A DNA stretch of 64,000 bases from Candidatus Kuenenia stuttgartensis (GCA_945865635.1 CAMBEP010000012.1:1-64000), one strand, 5' to 3'; numbered from the stretch's first letter, positions 8,911 to 19,008 are shown. Numbers and translations: made by a program. The notes: generated by a model not told the origin, from the letters alone.

Positions 8911-10014
8911 ATGACTCCGCTGACAACACTTGATGCTGTTTCGATTCTGGCTCAGGCACCTGCCAATGATAGTTCCACGTGGGCTGTGGTTGTGATATTT
9001 CTGCTTGTCGGGATCGGCTTGATCGCTCTGTTTCTGTTTGTTTTTATGATCAAATATTTCAATCTTTACGTGCAATCGGTGATGACAGGGGCCAATGTTC
9101 GTTTGTCAGACTTGATTGGGATGACATTTCGGAGGGTGAATCCGAATATCATTGTCCGATCCAAAATCATGGCCGTTCAGGCAGGCCTTACGGATAAAGA
9201 GGGGATCACGACACGTGCCCTTGAGGCTCATTACCTGGCGGGTGGGAATGTGCCGAATGTGGTTAGGGCATTGATTGCTGCAAATCGTGCGGATATTCCA
9301 CTTTCCTACAAGCGTGCCGCTGCGATAGACCTGGCGGGGCGAAATGTGCTGGAAGCGATCCAGACGAGTGTAAATCCGAAGGTGATCGATTGCCCGGACC
9401 CGGCCAAGGGGCGTCAGACGGTCGATGCGGTGGCCAAGGATGGGATTCAGCTCAAGGCCAAAGCAAGAGTTACAGTGCGTACCAATATTGATCGGCTTGT
9501 GGGTGGTGCGACCGAAGAGACCATTATCGCCCGGGTAGGTGAGGGGATTGTGACGACGATTGGTTCGGCCGATTCGCACAAGAATGTTCTTGAGAACCCT
9601 GACCTGATCTCCAAGCGAGTTCTTGAGAAGGGTTTGGATGCAGGTACAGCGTTTGAGATCCTGTCGATTGATATTGCGGATATTGATGTCGGGGACAACA
9701 TTGGTGCCAATCTTCAGGCCAGTCAGGCTGAGGCCGACATGCGGGTGGCACGTGCCAAGGCAGAAGAGCGTCGTGCTTTTGCAGTAGCCCAGGAGCAGGA
9801 GATGGTGGCACTGGTTCAGCAGAACCGAGCGAAACTGGTGGAGGCAGAGAGCCAGATTCCGATGGCGATTGCCGATGCCCTGCGGGGCGGCAAGATTGGG
9901 ATCATGGACTTCTATAATCTGCGCAACCTTCAGGCTGATACAGAGATGCGAGCCGCAATCGCAGGCGGCGGCGGCCCCAGCCAGGCACGGACACCCGCCA
10001 GTGGTCAGCCCTGA
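8911..10014 (+). CDS. floA: Flotillin-like protein FloA
   Basis: A scaffold of bacterial membrane microdomains. At 367 residues it is slightly longer than typical FloA (about 330) because of an N-terminal extension. A single hydrophobic hairpin/helix (about residues 24-47, ending FVFMIKYF) is followed by the conserved [20 protein letters not shown] block, an SPFH core ([20 protein letters not shown]) and an Ala/Glu coiled coil ([19 protein letters not shown]). The C-terminus carries [19 protein letters not shown], typical of the family. AAGGTGA lies about 8 bases before the ATG. The following gene (10084) is also membrane-anchored and may be cotranscribed; no NfeD partner is seen. Confidence 0.95.
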   Translation: MTPLTTLDAVSILAQAPANDSSTWAVVVIFLLVGIGLIALFLFVFMIKYFNLYVQSVMTGANVRLSDLIGMTFRRVNPNIIVRSKIMAVQAGLTDKEGITTRALEAHYLAGGNVPNVVRALIAANRADIPLSYKRAAAIDLAGRNVLEAIQTSVNPKVIDCPDPAKGRQTVDAVAKDGIQLKAKARVTVRTNIDRLVGGATEETIIARVGEGIVTTIGSADSHKNVLENPDLISKRVLEKGLDAGTAFEILSIDIADIDVGDNIGANLQASQAEADMRVARAKAEERRAFAVAQEQEMVALVQQNRAKLVEAESQIPMAIADALRGGKIGIMDFYNLRNLQADTEMRAAIAGGGGPSQARTPASGQP

Positions 10015-10083
10015 GTTCCAAGGAATTTCGAGGGCATGATTGGTTGAGTAAGAGGGCGGAAGAAAAAAGATTGGAGATGGACG

Positions 10084-10773
10084 ATGGATTTGGAACAAAT
10101 TGTCAAACTGATTTCGCCAGTCGTCTTTGTGCTGATCTGGCTGTATTCGGTCGTGTATGGTGATGGCCAGAAGGCAACCAAGACTTCGTCGCCAGTTTTC
10201 ACTCCGCCCCGGCGTCCCCAGCCGGAACGCACCGCCGCTTCTGGCACAGCGAAAGCGGCTGAGTCTGCGAGTGAATCGCGATTTGACTGGGGGAATGTTA
10301 TTCAGGATCAGCCGAAGCAGCCGTTTGGGGCCGCAGAGCCTTCGATGAGTCAGGCTCTGGCCGCGATGAAAGCGACCACCGAGGCTCGGGCCAAAGCCAA
10401 GAAGCGTGCCGAGTCCCGGGCCCAAGCCCAAGCCCAGGCTACCGAGAAAGCCCAGGCCGTGGCAAAGGCCGCAGCGGCCAAGGCGGAATCCAAGGCTCAG
10501 CAAGTCTTTAAGGACTTTACTCCTGCGGATAACATGGCCCCGCCACCCCAGGCCAATTTGGCCCACCTTGTTCCCGAACACTTTTCCGAAATGCATCTTG
10601 ACCAAGCCATTCAGATGCCCAAATATGGAGCCCCACTTCAACCGATCGCCAGGCCAACCCATATGAACGACCTGGTCAGCCGGCTCAGACAGCCTCAGGC
10701 CGGCCGGGATGCCATGATCTACTCGATTGTTCTGGGGGAGCCAAAATCCAAATCTAACCGAAGTACGGGATGA
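10084..10773 (+). CDS. Membrane-anchored Ala/Lys/Glu-rich protein downstream of floA
   Basis: A 229-residue protein with one N-terminal transmembrane helix (about residues 10-24, SPVVFVLIWLYSVVYG), then a Pro-rich linker, then a long low-complexity helix of Ala, Lys, Glu and Gln (about 95-145). The C-terminal 80 residues are more ordered, including HLVPEHFSEMHLDQAI and a conserved-looking DAMIYSIVLGEPK end. It starts 69 bases after floA on the same strand, so an operon is likely. I do not recognise a family; many planctomycete genomes have similar small anchored proteins. Confidence 0.75.
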   Translation: MDLEQIVKLISPVVFVLIWLYSVVYGDGQKATKTSSPVFTPPRRPQPERTAASGTAKAAESASESRFDWGNVIQDQPKQPFGAAEPSMSQALAAMKATTEARAKAKKRAESRAQAQAQATEKAQAVAKAAAAKAESKAQQVFKDFTPADNMAPPPQANLAHLVPEHFSEMHLDQAIQMPKYGAPLQPIARPTHMNDLVSRLRQPQAGRDAMIYSIVLGEPKSKSNRSTG

Positions 10774-10786
10774 TTAAATTCTCTTG

Positions 10787-10803
10787 CGGGATGTAAAATC
10801 CCG
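10787..10803 (+). terminator. Possible hairpin after floA operon
   Basis: CGGGAT (10787-10792) pairs with ATCCCG (10798-10803) around GTAAA, 14 bases after the stop of the 10084 gene. No T tract follows, so its role as a terminator is uncertain. Confidence 0.3.
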
Positions 10804-11071
10804 TAAAAATAGGTAATCTGGTTGTTTCGTGTGGATTAAGGCGAGAGTGGTTGATTGGTTTGTGGATAATTTGGGGTTGGGGTGGTCGGAGTTGTCCGAT
10901 AATCAAGAAAAGCATCTCAGGATGGCGCTCTCGGTCCTAACGCGTTAAGGCTAGCGTGGCTTTTTTCTCTGAAAGGAGAAAAACGGTCGGACTCTATGGA
11001 CGGTCAGACGTGAGCGATGACGGCCACATGGACGTATTCGTGACCCTTGACAGTTTTGGAGTTGCCCGCAT

Positions 11072-12283
11072 ATGCCTTCTAGCGCCAAACACCCCAGTTT
11101 TGTGTACACACCACGCATTCCTCTAATTATAATAGGGTTACTTTGTGTTTCGCCTGTAGTGGATGCGATGGATGACACGATAAAACCGGTGGAGCGCACG
11201 TTGAGCTGGCTTCAGGATTATAGTGAGGCGCTCAAGACGGCAGTGACCAGCAAGCGTCCGGTGTGGATACAATTCACGGGGCCTTGGTGTCCGAATTGCC
11301 ATAAGATGGACCGGGAGACGTTTAAGCATCCGAAGGTGATTGATGCAATCACGAAGTATTTTGTGGCGGCAAAGATCTCGTGCGAGAACAATGTGGATTT
11401 GGCGTTGAGCTTTGGTTTTACGCAACTTCCGGCCACGGTCCTGATTGGTACGGACGGGAAGATATTGGCACGACACGAGGGTTTTGCGGATGTTGAGGCC
11501 TTGGGTAAATTGACGACATTGGCGGGAATCACCGTGGATGCAGACCTGGCCAAGCCTGTGTCTGAGCCGCTTCTGGCCGAGGGTTCGAAATCTGCCCAAG
11601 GGGGAGCGGATTTGGTGGATCGGCCCCGCACGGAGAAGGATGAGCCGATCCAGATCGCCCAGAGGCAGCCGGAATCGGAGACACTTAGAGAGAAGGCGCT
11701 GAAGTCCAATGGAGACACTCCGCCGGTGATGGATGCCGGGGAATTGAATGTTGCATTAAAGCCGGCAACCGGTGGCGTAAGTGCGAGTGGCAAGCCAATG
11801 GAGCCATTGGGGATATACTGTCCTGTGACTTTGCTGGAGCGAGCCTTGTTGATGGAGACGGACAGCCAGCACACGGCGGTTTATGCAGGCAGGCGATATT
11901 ATTTTGCGGATGCCGGGGCGCGTCAGAGATTTGCGAAGTCGCCTGAGCGGTTTGTGCCTGTGAGGGGCGGCGAGTGCTTGGTCTCGCTGGTTGAAAACAA
12001 GCGGGAAGTGCAAGGTTTGAAAGACTTTCCGCTGGTTTATGACAGCAAGATATTTCTGTGTGCTTCGCAGGAGCAGCGCGAACGATTTTTGAATGCCCCA
12101 GCGAGATATGCACTTAAGGATATCCGCCAGCCGGGGGTTTGCCCGCATTGCAAGGCGCCGATGGGCGAGAAGGGCCCTGAGAAGAGCTGGTTTCAGCTTC
12201 GGTTTGGTGGGAGTCGCTACCAGTTTCCGGATCGGGCTCATATGGAGGCGTTTTTATTGTCTCCGCTGAAATATTTGCGATGA
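11072..12283 (+). CDS. Exported thioredoxin-fold protein with tandem YHS-like domains
   Basis: A 403-residue protein. A hydrophobic signal (about residues 15-32) precedes a thioredoxin-like domain with the redox motif WCPNC (C73, C76), followed by HKMDRETFKHPKV and the cis-Pro segment TQLPATVLIGTDGKI. A linker (about 170-245) leads to three YHS-like units. The first begins YCPVTLLERAL and has YAGRRYYFADAGARQRF; the second is VYDSKIFLCASQEQRERF; the third has CPHCKAPMG and YQFPDRAHMEAFLLSP. YHS modules often bind metal through Cys, so a metal-linked thiol-redox role outside the cytoplasm is plausible. It has its own terminator at 12337-12378. Confidence 0.85.
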   Translation: MPSSAKHPSFVYTPRIPLIIIGLLCVSPVVDAMDDTIKPVERTLSWLQDYSEALKTAVTSKRPVWIQFTGPWCPNCHKMDRETFKHPKVIDAITKYFVAAKISCENNVDLALSFGFTQLPATVLIGTDGKILARHEGFADVEALGKLTTLAGITVDADLAKPVSEPLLAEGSKSAQGGADLVDRPRTEKDEPIQIAQRQPESETLREKALKSNGDTPPVMDAGELNVALKPATGGVSASGKPMEPLGIYCPVTLLERALLMETDSQHTAVYAGRRYYFADAGARQRFAKSPERFVPVRGGECLVSLVENKREVQGLKDFPLVYDSKIFLCASQEQRERFLNAPARYALKDIRQPGVCPHCKAPMGEKGPEKSWFQLRFGGSRYQFPDRAHMEAFLLSPLKYLR

Positions 12284-12336
12284 TGCGGGGAATTTTTGGA
12301 GATCAACGACAGGCTGAACGATTCCGCTTGCCCCCC

Positions 12337-12378
12337 CCTCGCGATCCTAGAACCGGGTTGCGAGGTTTTTCTTTTTTT
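12337..12378 (+). terminator. Rho-independent terminator
   Basis: CCTCGCGATCC (12337-12347) pairs with GGGTTGCGAGG (12355-12365), with two G-T wobbles, and is followed by TTTTTCTTTTTTT. It ends the thioredoxin-YHS transcript. Confidence 0.8.
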
Positions 12379-12532
12379 AAAATTGTGAGGAAAAAGGGGG
12401 AGGATTTGGCTGGTACAGGTTGACTCCATAGGAGCGGGGCACCTACTATTGAAACAGCCCCAGGCTTTGGCGGCTCGAATCAGGCCCGCCCAATTTCATA
12501 AAAACCGCTAAACCGCGAAGGTCGACACACAT

Positions 12533-13837
12533 TTGAGTAGTGATCAAAGTCAGAAACGTCGTGAAAGGTGCATTCTTGCGGGTGCGTTGTTGCCTAACGG
12601 AGTTTTTAATCCGGAGGATCCGCTGGATGAGATTCGCGGCCTTGCGGAGACGGCAGGGCTGAAGGTTTTGGGAGAGATGATTCAGAAGCGGCTTTATATT
12701 GATGTGACGACGTATCTTGGCAAGGGCAAGGTGGAAGAGCTGAAGAATTTGGTAGAAGCGCATGAGGCGGATTTGGTTGTTTTTGACAATGACTTGGCGC
12801 CGAGCCAGACGCGGAATCTTGAGCGGGCACTGACAGTGAAGGTGATTGACCGGACGGAAGTGATTCTGGACATTTTTGCATCTCGGGCGCGGACTCATGA
12901 GTCGCACCTTCAGGTGGAGCTGGCCCAGCTTGAATATGCTCTGCCCCGTTTGAAGCGGATGTGGACGCACCTTTCGCGTTACAAAGGCGGGATTGGGGTT
13001 CGGGGGCCTGGAGAGAAGCAGCTTGAGGAGGATCGTCGTCTGGTGGTGCACCGGATTCAGGATTTGAAGTCGAAGCTGTCGAAGGTGCTTTCGCGTAAGG
13101 AGCGTCAGGTTGCGAGCCGTGGCGAGATTCCGACGATTGGCATTGTGGGTTATACGAATGCCGGCAAGTCGACCTTGATGAACGCCTTGACGGATGCGGG
13201 AGTGCTGGCAGAGGACAAGCTTTTTGCGACCCTTGACACACGCACGCGGCGCTGGAACTTTAAGGGTGGTGGATACACATTGATCACGGATACGGTTGGT
13301 TTTATACGGAATTTGCCGCACACTCTGGTGGCATCGTTCAAGGCGACGCTTGAGGAGGCCCGTCAGGCGGATTTGCTTTTGCATGTGGTGGACGCATCCA
13401 GCACAGAGGCGGAGAAGCAGATTCGGTCGGTGAAAGAGGTATTGCGGGATTTAGGTCTTGAGTCACAGCCGACGATCATGGTACTGAACAAGGCGGACCA
13501 GGTGCCGGACCGATCTTTTATAGATGTTTTGAGGGCGAATCATGAGGAGTCGATTGTGGTATCGGCTTTCAAGAAGGAAGGTCTGGACCGGCTGGAGCAA
13601 GCGGTTCGGGAGAAGCTGCATGAGTTGGCGGTCGAGACGGAAGTGGTTTTTGAGCCGGCACTTGGGAAGCTGGTGCATTATCTGAGCCAGAATGCGACGG
13701 TGATTGATCAGCGATTTGAGGATGAGATTGTGCGGATTCGATGCCTGCTGCCGCGGCGGTGCTTTGCCTACATGCTTGAGAATGGAGCAAAGCTTTATCC
13801 AGTAGACAAATATGAGTTGACAGCCGAGCGTGGGTAA
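12533..13837 (+). CDS. hflX: Ribosome-associated GTPase HflX
   Basis: A GTPase of the OBG-HflX superfamily that binds the 50S subunit and rescues or splits stalled ribosomes. At 434 residues it is of normal length. The N-terminal HflX domain includes YLGKGKVEEL and FDNDLAPSQTRNLE. The linker has the diagnostic GGIGVRGPGEKQLEEDRR. The G domain begins at about residue 203 with G1 GYTNAGKST, then G3 DTVGFI and G4 NKAD. The apparent start is TTG at 12533 with GAAGG 11 bases upstream; no ATG precedes the conserved region. Monocistronic by spacing. Confidence 0.96.
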   Translation: MSSDQSQKRRERCILAGALLPNGVFNPEDPLDEIRGLAETAGLKVLGEMIQKRLYIDVTTYLGKGKVEELKNLVEAHEADLVVFDNDLAPSQTRNLERALTVKVIDRTEVILDIFASRARTHESHLQVELAQLEYALPRLKRMWTHLSRYKGGIGVRGPGEKQLEEDRRLVVHRIQDLKSKLSKVLSRKERQVASRGEIPTIGIVGYTNAGKSTLMNALTDAGVLAEDKLFATLDTRTRRWNFKGGGYTLITDTVGFIRNLPHTLVASFKATLEEARQADLLLHVVDASSTEAEKQIRSVKEVLRDLGLESQPTIMVLNKADQVPDRSFIDVLRANHEESIVVSAFKKEGLDRLEQAVREKLHELAVETEVVFEPALGKLVHYLSQNATVIDQRFEDEIVRIRCLLPRRCFAYMLENGAKLYPVDKYELTAERG

Positions 13838-14103
13838 GCGAACAGGGGATGGTTTGGGTAGGGAGTAGGCGGTGTCAGGGGGCGGAATTTTGATGTTGAG
13901 TCAAGTCATCGGCCAATCGTTCAAAAACTGACGAAGGACTCCCCAAATCGGTTTGGAAAAGATATAATTCCTTGGAAACAAGGATCACGAACGGCCATTG
14001 GCCTTGTTCGTCTTGACCGTTGAGCCAGCACCTGGTTTTGAAATTGGCAGCCTGATTCGGGCTGCTGATTGGGTATGTGATCCTCTCAAAGGAAGCTTTT
14101 TCG

Positions 14104-15267
14104 ATGCAGAAGCCACGATTGATGACCCCCGGCCCGGCCCCAGTTCCTGAGGATGTACTTCTGGCGATGGCCCAGCCGGTGATTCACCACCGATCTGCGG
14201 AAGCGAAGCAGAATATTGTGGAAGCGGTGGATGGTCTGAAGCAGGTGTTCAAGACGGCCAATGAAGTGTTTATCCTGACGGCTTCGGGCACAGGTGCGAT
14301 GGAGGCAGCGGCGGTAAACACAGTTCCCTGTGGCGGCAAGGCGCTGGTTTTGAATGCTGGCTGGTTTGCTCAGCGGTGGGGCAAGATATGCAAGGCTTAC
14401 GGCATAAACGCGATAATGCTTGAAACGGAATGGGGCCAACCGGTTGACCCTGTCAGGGTGGCGAATGCTTTGGCAGAGCATCCTGATACGGCCTGTGTGA
14501 TGGGGACCCTGTCAGAGACATCGACCGGGACAGGCCACCCGGTGGAAGCGATTGGCAAGATTGTGGCTGGAACAGAGGCTGTATTTGCAGTGGACGGGAT
14601 TTCGGGCGTGGGTGCGATGGAATGCCATGCGGACGCCTGGGGGATTGACCTTTTGTGTGTTGGTTCGCAAAAGGCTTTGATGCTGCCACCGGGCTTGGCA
14701 TTTGTGACGGTGAGCCCGAAGGCCTGGAAGAAGATTGATGCGTTTGATTCGCCAAGCTTTTATTTCAATTTGAAAACAGCCCGCAAGAAGATGGAGGATT
14801 TTGACACGCCTTACACGCCAGCACACACCTTGATTATTGGATTGCGTGTTGCCTTGAGGCGAATATTGGCCGAAGGAGTGGATCAGGTCTGGGCCCGCCA
14901 CAAGCGGATGAGCGATGCGTGTCAGGCGGGAGTTCAGGCGTTAGGTCTGAGCCTTTTCTCTGCACGGCCGGCCGAAGGCTTGACGGCATTTGTGGTGCCT
15001 GAGGGGGTGAAGGATTCTGCGATCCGGAACAAGCTGCAAGAGAAATTTGGCATCTACACGGTGGGTGGCCAGGAAAAGCTCAAGGGCAAGATTGTTCGGA
15101 TCGGCCACATGGGTTATACGGACGAGCTTGACGTGGTTGCAGGGCTGGCGGCACTTGAGATGGTCATGGCTGAGATTGGCTATCCCGTCGAGCCGGGTGC
15201 GGCTGTGACAGCCGCCCAGCGGGTTTTGCTCAGCCCTTATAAAAAACCATTTGACCCATCGACCTGA
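14104..15267 (+). CDS. Class V aminotransferase (serine/alanine-glyoxylate type), probably in serine synthesis
   Basis: A PLP-dependent aminotransferase of 387 residues. The N-terminus LMTPGPAPVPEDVLLAMA and SGTGAMEAA are typical of the serine-pyruvate/alanine-glyoxylate group; the PLP lysine is K190 in GSQKALMLPPG. The frame extends to a GTG at 14077, but AAAGGAAG 8 bases before the ATG at 14104 fixes the start. It lies 194 bases upstream of serA on the same strand. Members of this family can act as phosphoserine aminotransferase in organisms that pair them with serA, so conversion of 3-phosphohydroxypyruvate to phosphoserine is the likely role. A glyoxylate/serine transaminase is the alternative. 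Confidence 0.88.
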   Translation: MQKPRLMTPGPAPVPEDVLLAMAQPVIHHRSAEAKQNIVEAVDGLKQVFKTANEVFILTASGTGAMEAAAVNTVPCGGKALVLNAGWFAQRWGKICKAYGINAIMLETEWGQPVDPVRVANALAEHPDTACVMGTLSETSTGTGHPVEAIGKIVAGTEAVFAVDGISGVGAMECHADAWGIDLLCVGSQKALMLPPGLAFVTVSPKAWKKIDAFDSPSFYFNLKTARKKMEDFDTPYTPAHTLIIGLRVALRRILAEGVDQVWARHKRMSDACQAGVQALGLSLFSARPAEGLTAFVVPEGVKDSAIRNKLQEKFGIYTVGGQEKLKGKIVRIGHMGYTDELDVVAGLAALEMVMAEIGYPVEPGAAVTAAQRVLLSPYKKPFDPST

Positions 15268-15461
15268 GAATGGTTGGGCGATGTCAAGGGTTTGTGAGAT
15301 GCTCAGGGAAGCTCGCCACCGGCATGGTTTTTGTTGGGGGCGAGCGGTTCTCGTATGGCCATTGAAAAGATGGTAGACTATCACGATAAATGATCAGGCT
15401 GGTTTTTGGGACCAGTTTCTGTACGATTTTTGGAATGAATTGATCAAGGAGATTTTGTGCC

Positions 15462-17099
15462 GTGGCCTATCGCATTCTGGTGACTGACAAGCTGGCGGAA
15501 GAAGGCTTGGAGATTCTGCGTTCGAACCCTGACTTTGAAGTTGTGGTGAACACTAAGTTAGACAATGCGGGTTTGATTGCCGCCTTGAAAGAGGCCGACG
15601 GGATTGTGATTCGATCAGGCACGCAGTTGACAGCCGAGGTGTTGGAAGGTCAGTCACGCTTGAAGGCGATTGTCAGGGCGGGAGTGGGGGTTGACAATAT
15701 TGATGTGCCTGCGGCCTCCAAGGCAGGTGTGGTGGTGATGAATACCCCTGGCGGGAATACGATCAGCACTGCGGAACACACGATGGCTTTGATGTTGTCG
15801 TTATCCCGCAACATTGCACCGGCCTGTGCGACGATGAAAAATGGCGGCTGGGATCGGAACAAGTTTACGGGCACGGAACTTTCCGGCAAGACTCTGGGGA
15901 TTATTGGCTTGGGTCGGGTGGGATTGGCCGTGGCACAGCGAGCTCGGGCCTTTGAGATGAAAATTGTGGGGTTTGACCCATTTCTGACGGTTGAAAAGGC
16001 TGCCGAGCTGGGCATTGAATCGATTCCACGACTGAGTGATCTTTGGCATCGGTGCGATTACATCACTCTGCATACACCGCTTTCTGCGGAGACCCGCAAT
16101 ATCGTGGGCACGGAAACCATTGCCAAGATGAAGAAGGGCGTGCGCATCATTAACTGCGCGCGTGGTGGGCTTGTGGACGAGCAGGCTCTGCGCGAGGCGC
16201 TGGATGCCGGCCAGGTGGGCGGTGCGGCGTTCGACGTTTTCGAGCCTGAGCCACCATCGGCTGACAATCCGATTGTGATGCACCCGAAGGTCTTGGTTAC
16301 GCCACACTTGGGGGCATCGACGGAAGAGGCCCAAATCAATGTGGCGATTGAAGCCGCCCAATTGCTGACAGATTATTTCCAGAAGGGGCAGGTGCGGTTT
16401 TCCGTCAATCTGCCGAGCATGGACAAAGCCGAGTTGGCCGACCTGAGACCTTATCTTGATCTTGGCCGGCGGCTGGGCATGCTGCACTCGCAAATGGATC
16501 GCGGCACGATTCAGGGCGTGAAGCTGAGCTTCCGGGGCGAAGTGGCATCCAAAAACACGCGGCTGATCAAGCTGGCATTTGCAGCCGGCTGGATGGAAAC
16601 GGCCATGAGCGATCCGGTGAATCTGGTTTCAGCCGAAAGCCTTCTGAAGAATCGTGGAATCACGATCATCGAAGAGAAATCGCCGGAAACGACCGATTTT
16701 GGCACGGTGATCCAAGCCGAAGTGACCAGCGACCGGAAGACTTACATTGCTGCGGGCACTTTGTTTGGGAAGACCCAGCTCAGGCTTGTCAAGCTTGGGC
16801 AATATCGTCTGGATGCTTCCCTGGACGGGACCCTGTTCATCTTCAGCCATATGGATGTGCCAGGCCTGATTGGCTTTATGGGCACTACCATGGGCCGGTC
16901 TGGTGTGAACATTGCCGGCATGTCGGTCGGCCGCGAAGCCCACAAGCCCGGCGGCGAAGCCATCGGAGTGGTCAATCTGGACAGTACTCCGCCTGCCGAG
17001 GCCATGGAAGAGCTGAAGTCGAATCCCAACATTCTTTCGGTCAGTCTGGTGAAATTGCCTGAAGCCGGGCAATTGCCCCCCTGGCTCGGCGGCTCTTGA
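15462..17099 (+). CDS. serA: D-3-phosphoglycerate dehydrogenase
   Basis: Oxidises 3-phosphoglycerate with NAD+, the first step of serine synthesis. At 545 residues it is the long form with four regions: split substrate domain, NAD domain (about 100-290, GLGRVGLAVAQRARAF), intervening ASB domain (about 330-450) and a C-terminal ACT domain (about 460-545, IFSHMDVPGLIGFMGTTM), the usual site of serine feedback inhibition. Catalytic segments NCARGGLVDE and TPHLGASTEEAQ are present. The start is a GTG with AAGGAG 10 bases upstream. A strong terminator lies 36 bases after the stop. Confidence 0.97.
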   Translation: MAYRILVTDKLAEEGLEILRSNPDFEVVVNTKLDNAGLIAALKEADGIVIRSGTQLTAEVLEGQSRLKAIVRAGVGVDNIDVPAASKAGVVVMNTPGGNTISTAEHTMALMLSLSRNIAPACATMKNGGWDRNKFTGTELSGKTLGIIGLGRVGLAVAQRARAFEMKIVGFDPFLTVEKAAELGIESIPRLSDLWHRCDYITLHTPLSAETRNIVGTETIAKMKKGVRIINCARGGLVDEQALREALDAGQVGGAAFDVFEPEPPSADNPIVMHPKVLVTPHLGASTEEAQINVAIEAAQLLTDYFQKGQVRFSVNLPSMDKAELADLRPYLDLGRRLGMLHSQMDRGTIQGVKLSFRGEVASKNTRLIKLAFAAGWMETAMSDPVNLVSAESLLKNRGITIIEEKSPETTDFGTVIQAEVTSDRKTYIAAGTLFGKTQLRLVKLGQYRLDASLDGTLFIFSHMDVPGLIGFMGTTMGRSGVNIAGMSVGREAHKPGGEAIGVVNLDSTPPAEAMEELKSNPNILSVSLVKLPEAGQLPPWLGGS

Positions 17100-17135
17100 A
17101 GCGGCTTGGCTGGTTGGCATAAGAATCTGATCAGG

Positions 17136-17168
17136 AAACGGCCGCTTCAGGAGCGGCCGTTTTTTTTT
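17136..17168 (+). terminator. Strong rho-independent terminator after serA
   Basis: ACGGCCGCT (17138-17146) and AGCGGCCGT (17152-17160) form a perfect stem, extended by A-T pairs, around the loop TCAGG. Eight T follow. Confidence 0.93.
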
Positions 17169-17271
17169 GATGGCCAGGGATGCTGATCAAGCCGCTGCCC
17201 AGGGACAGCCTTGTTGTGGATTGCGGTGTCAGGCTTGGTCAAGGATGAGCGAGCAGGTATTGGTGTGCGTG

Positions 17272-19008
17272 TCAGAGATTTTTCTTGCGGATGAACTTCG
17301 GCCAGTCGACCGTTTCAGGTCCAGTACGGGCCAGTACCTTTGAGACCTTGCGGCCGGATTGGTCATGAAATTCGAAGACTTTGACGATGGGTGGTGCGGA
17401 TTTAGGCCAGTGCTCGAAATCTGCCGGGTGGAGCAGGATGAATGTGGGGCGGCCGTTTTCGGTTTTGGCGGGATCAGGCAGGAACCTTGGATGTGTAAGC
17501 TGACGGAAGTTATGGCCTGTGGCGAAGGCGAGATCCGTAGACCACCCATGAAGGGTATAGATGGGCCATTTCTCAGGCACCCACTGGCCAATGGCGCGGC
17601 CCCATGGGCCCTGGCCGCGTCGGTAATTCCATTCAGGTACATAAATCGAAGCATGAGCAAGCTTTAAGCCGAAGCACATCAGAAAAAGTGCCAGGCCGAG
17701 GGTGCGGGCATTGTTGCGTAAGAGGCCGCGCGCACAGAGCAAGGCTGTGATGGCGAGAATGGAGGCCCAGATCAGGCAGACGCCGCGATAATACGGGATG
17801 CTCATGCTGAGATAAATGGCCATTGGGATGCACAGGCAGGACATGGCACCGATAAGTATTGCGCTGCTGGTTTTAAGCCACAGGCCTGCGTGGCCCAGGG
17901 CCTTGAAATTGCGGCTTTGAAAGGCTGTGGCCCAGACATGCCCTGAAACAACGGCACAGCCAGCCACAATGGGAAGGAGGGCCGCTTTGGCGAATTGAGG
18001 CAAGACCGACCCGACGAAAAGGCACATGGCGGAGATTGTCCACCAGCCAGTGACATAATTTCGGCGGGTTTCAGACCAGTTTTCCTGCACCTTTCGGCTC
18101 AATACAGCCGGTGCGGCAAAGGCCATGGGCAGGCACAGCGCAAGGGCAATCGTCGCGAAGCTGCTGTCGGACCGGAAGGTCACAGGCAGTGCGATGGCTG
18201 CGGCCCATGCCTCGGCGGAAATTTCGCTGAGGGCCCAAGCCGACCATCCGCCGACGGTGGCCAGGATCATGGCCAGGAAGGGGAGGGTGAGTCCGGCCGA
18301 TGTTCGGCAGAGGATGATCGACGAAGCGACCACCAGAATGACCGGCTGAAGGCCGCCGCAGAGGAACGACAGGGATGTGAGCAGGCCGGCGATGGTGTCG
18401 AGTCGGCCTTGATTGGCGATGGATCGGTTGATCACGAAGATGAGGCCCAGGCCAGTGAAGAAATCGAGCCCGAATTCGCCTGACCGGTTCATGGCTGCAA
18501 AGCTTGTCAGCCAGCAGAAGCCGACGGATAAAGCCGCCACTTTGCCACAGATCCACTCGGAGCGAAGTGTCAGGATGGCTCCGATGATTGCGGCGAAGAT
18601 GGCTACAGGCCAGCGGAGAGATTGCTGTCCCGGGCCGTGTTCTTCGAGAATGCTCCAGGCTTTGATTGCCAGCAATGGGCCTGGATAGATGGCTGGATCA
18701 AGGCCTCCGAAGCTTTGCCCGACGGGGCCCAGTGGTTCGCGGGCGGCCATGGCCAGTCGGGCTTCCTGCTGGCCGACTTCCAGGCGGGTAGCTCCCCAGA
18801 GGATGAAGACCGAAACCATGGCCATGAAAATCGCGAGCCCGATGGCATGTGAGGCCCAGGCGGAAGCCCTGAGGGTCGCTTCGATCGGAGCAAGTATGAG
18901 CGAGAGTCGGGGCGTGTGTCGGTCCGAGAATGGGCTGGCGAAAGGTTTGGCGGCCAGGCTCAACTCTGGAAGATGGGTTTGATCGGCGTTAGGATTCATG
19001 GTCTTCAT
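17272..19008 (-). CDS. Polytopic membrane protein, possibly a GT-C type glycosyltransferase
   Basis: A 578-residue protein with a cytoplasmic N-terminal tail of about 50 residues and roughly 10-12 predicted membrane helices (for example AIGLAIFMAMVSVFILWGA, LQPVILVVASSIILC). After the first helix the loop contains QQEARLAMAAREPLGPVG; an acidic residue here recalls the first loop of ArnT/PMT-like glycosyltransferases, but the match is weak. The soluble C-terminus (about 460-578) is probably periplasmic. Its start overlaps the stop of the phosphatase gene by 4 bases (ATGA), so the two are translationally coupled and in one operon with the DUF11 protein. Confidence 0.75.
   Translation of the reverse strand: MKTMNPNADQTHLPELSLAAKPFASPFSDRHTPRLSLILAPIEATLRASAWASHAIGLAIFMAMVSVFILWGATRLEVGQQEARLAMAAREPLGPVGQSFGGLDPAIYPGPLLAIKAWSILEEHGPGQQSLRWPVAIFAAIIGAILTLRSEWICGKVAALSVGFCWLTSFAAMNRSGEFGLDFFTGLGLIFVINRSIANQGRLDTIAGLLTSLSFLCGGLQPVILVVASSIILCRTSAGLTLPFLAMILATVGGWSAWALSEISAEAWAAAIALPVTFRSDSSFATIALALCLPMAFAAPAVLSRKVQENWSETRRNYVTGWWTISAMCLFVGSVLPQFAKAALLPIVAGCAVVSGHVWATAFQSRNFKALGHAGLWLKTSSAILIGAMSCLCIPMAIYLSMSIPYYRGVCLIWASILAITALLCARGLLRNNARTLGLALFLMCFGLKLAHASIYVPEWNYRRGQGPWGRAIGQWVPEKWPIYTLHGWSTDLAFATGHNFRQLTHPRFLPDPAKTENGRPTFILLHPADFEHWPKSAPPIVKVFEFHDQSGRKVSKVLARTGPETVDWPKFIRKKNL

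Noticed and set aside
9106-10662. 518-codon open frame antisense to floA
   Set aside because: Mirror of floA and the next gene in the opposite strand; no domain, and floA is unmistakable.
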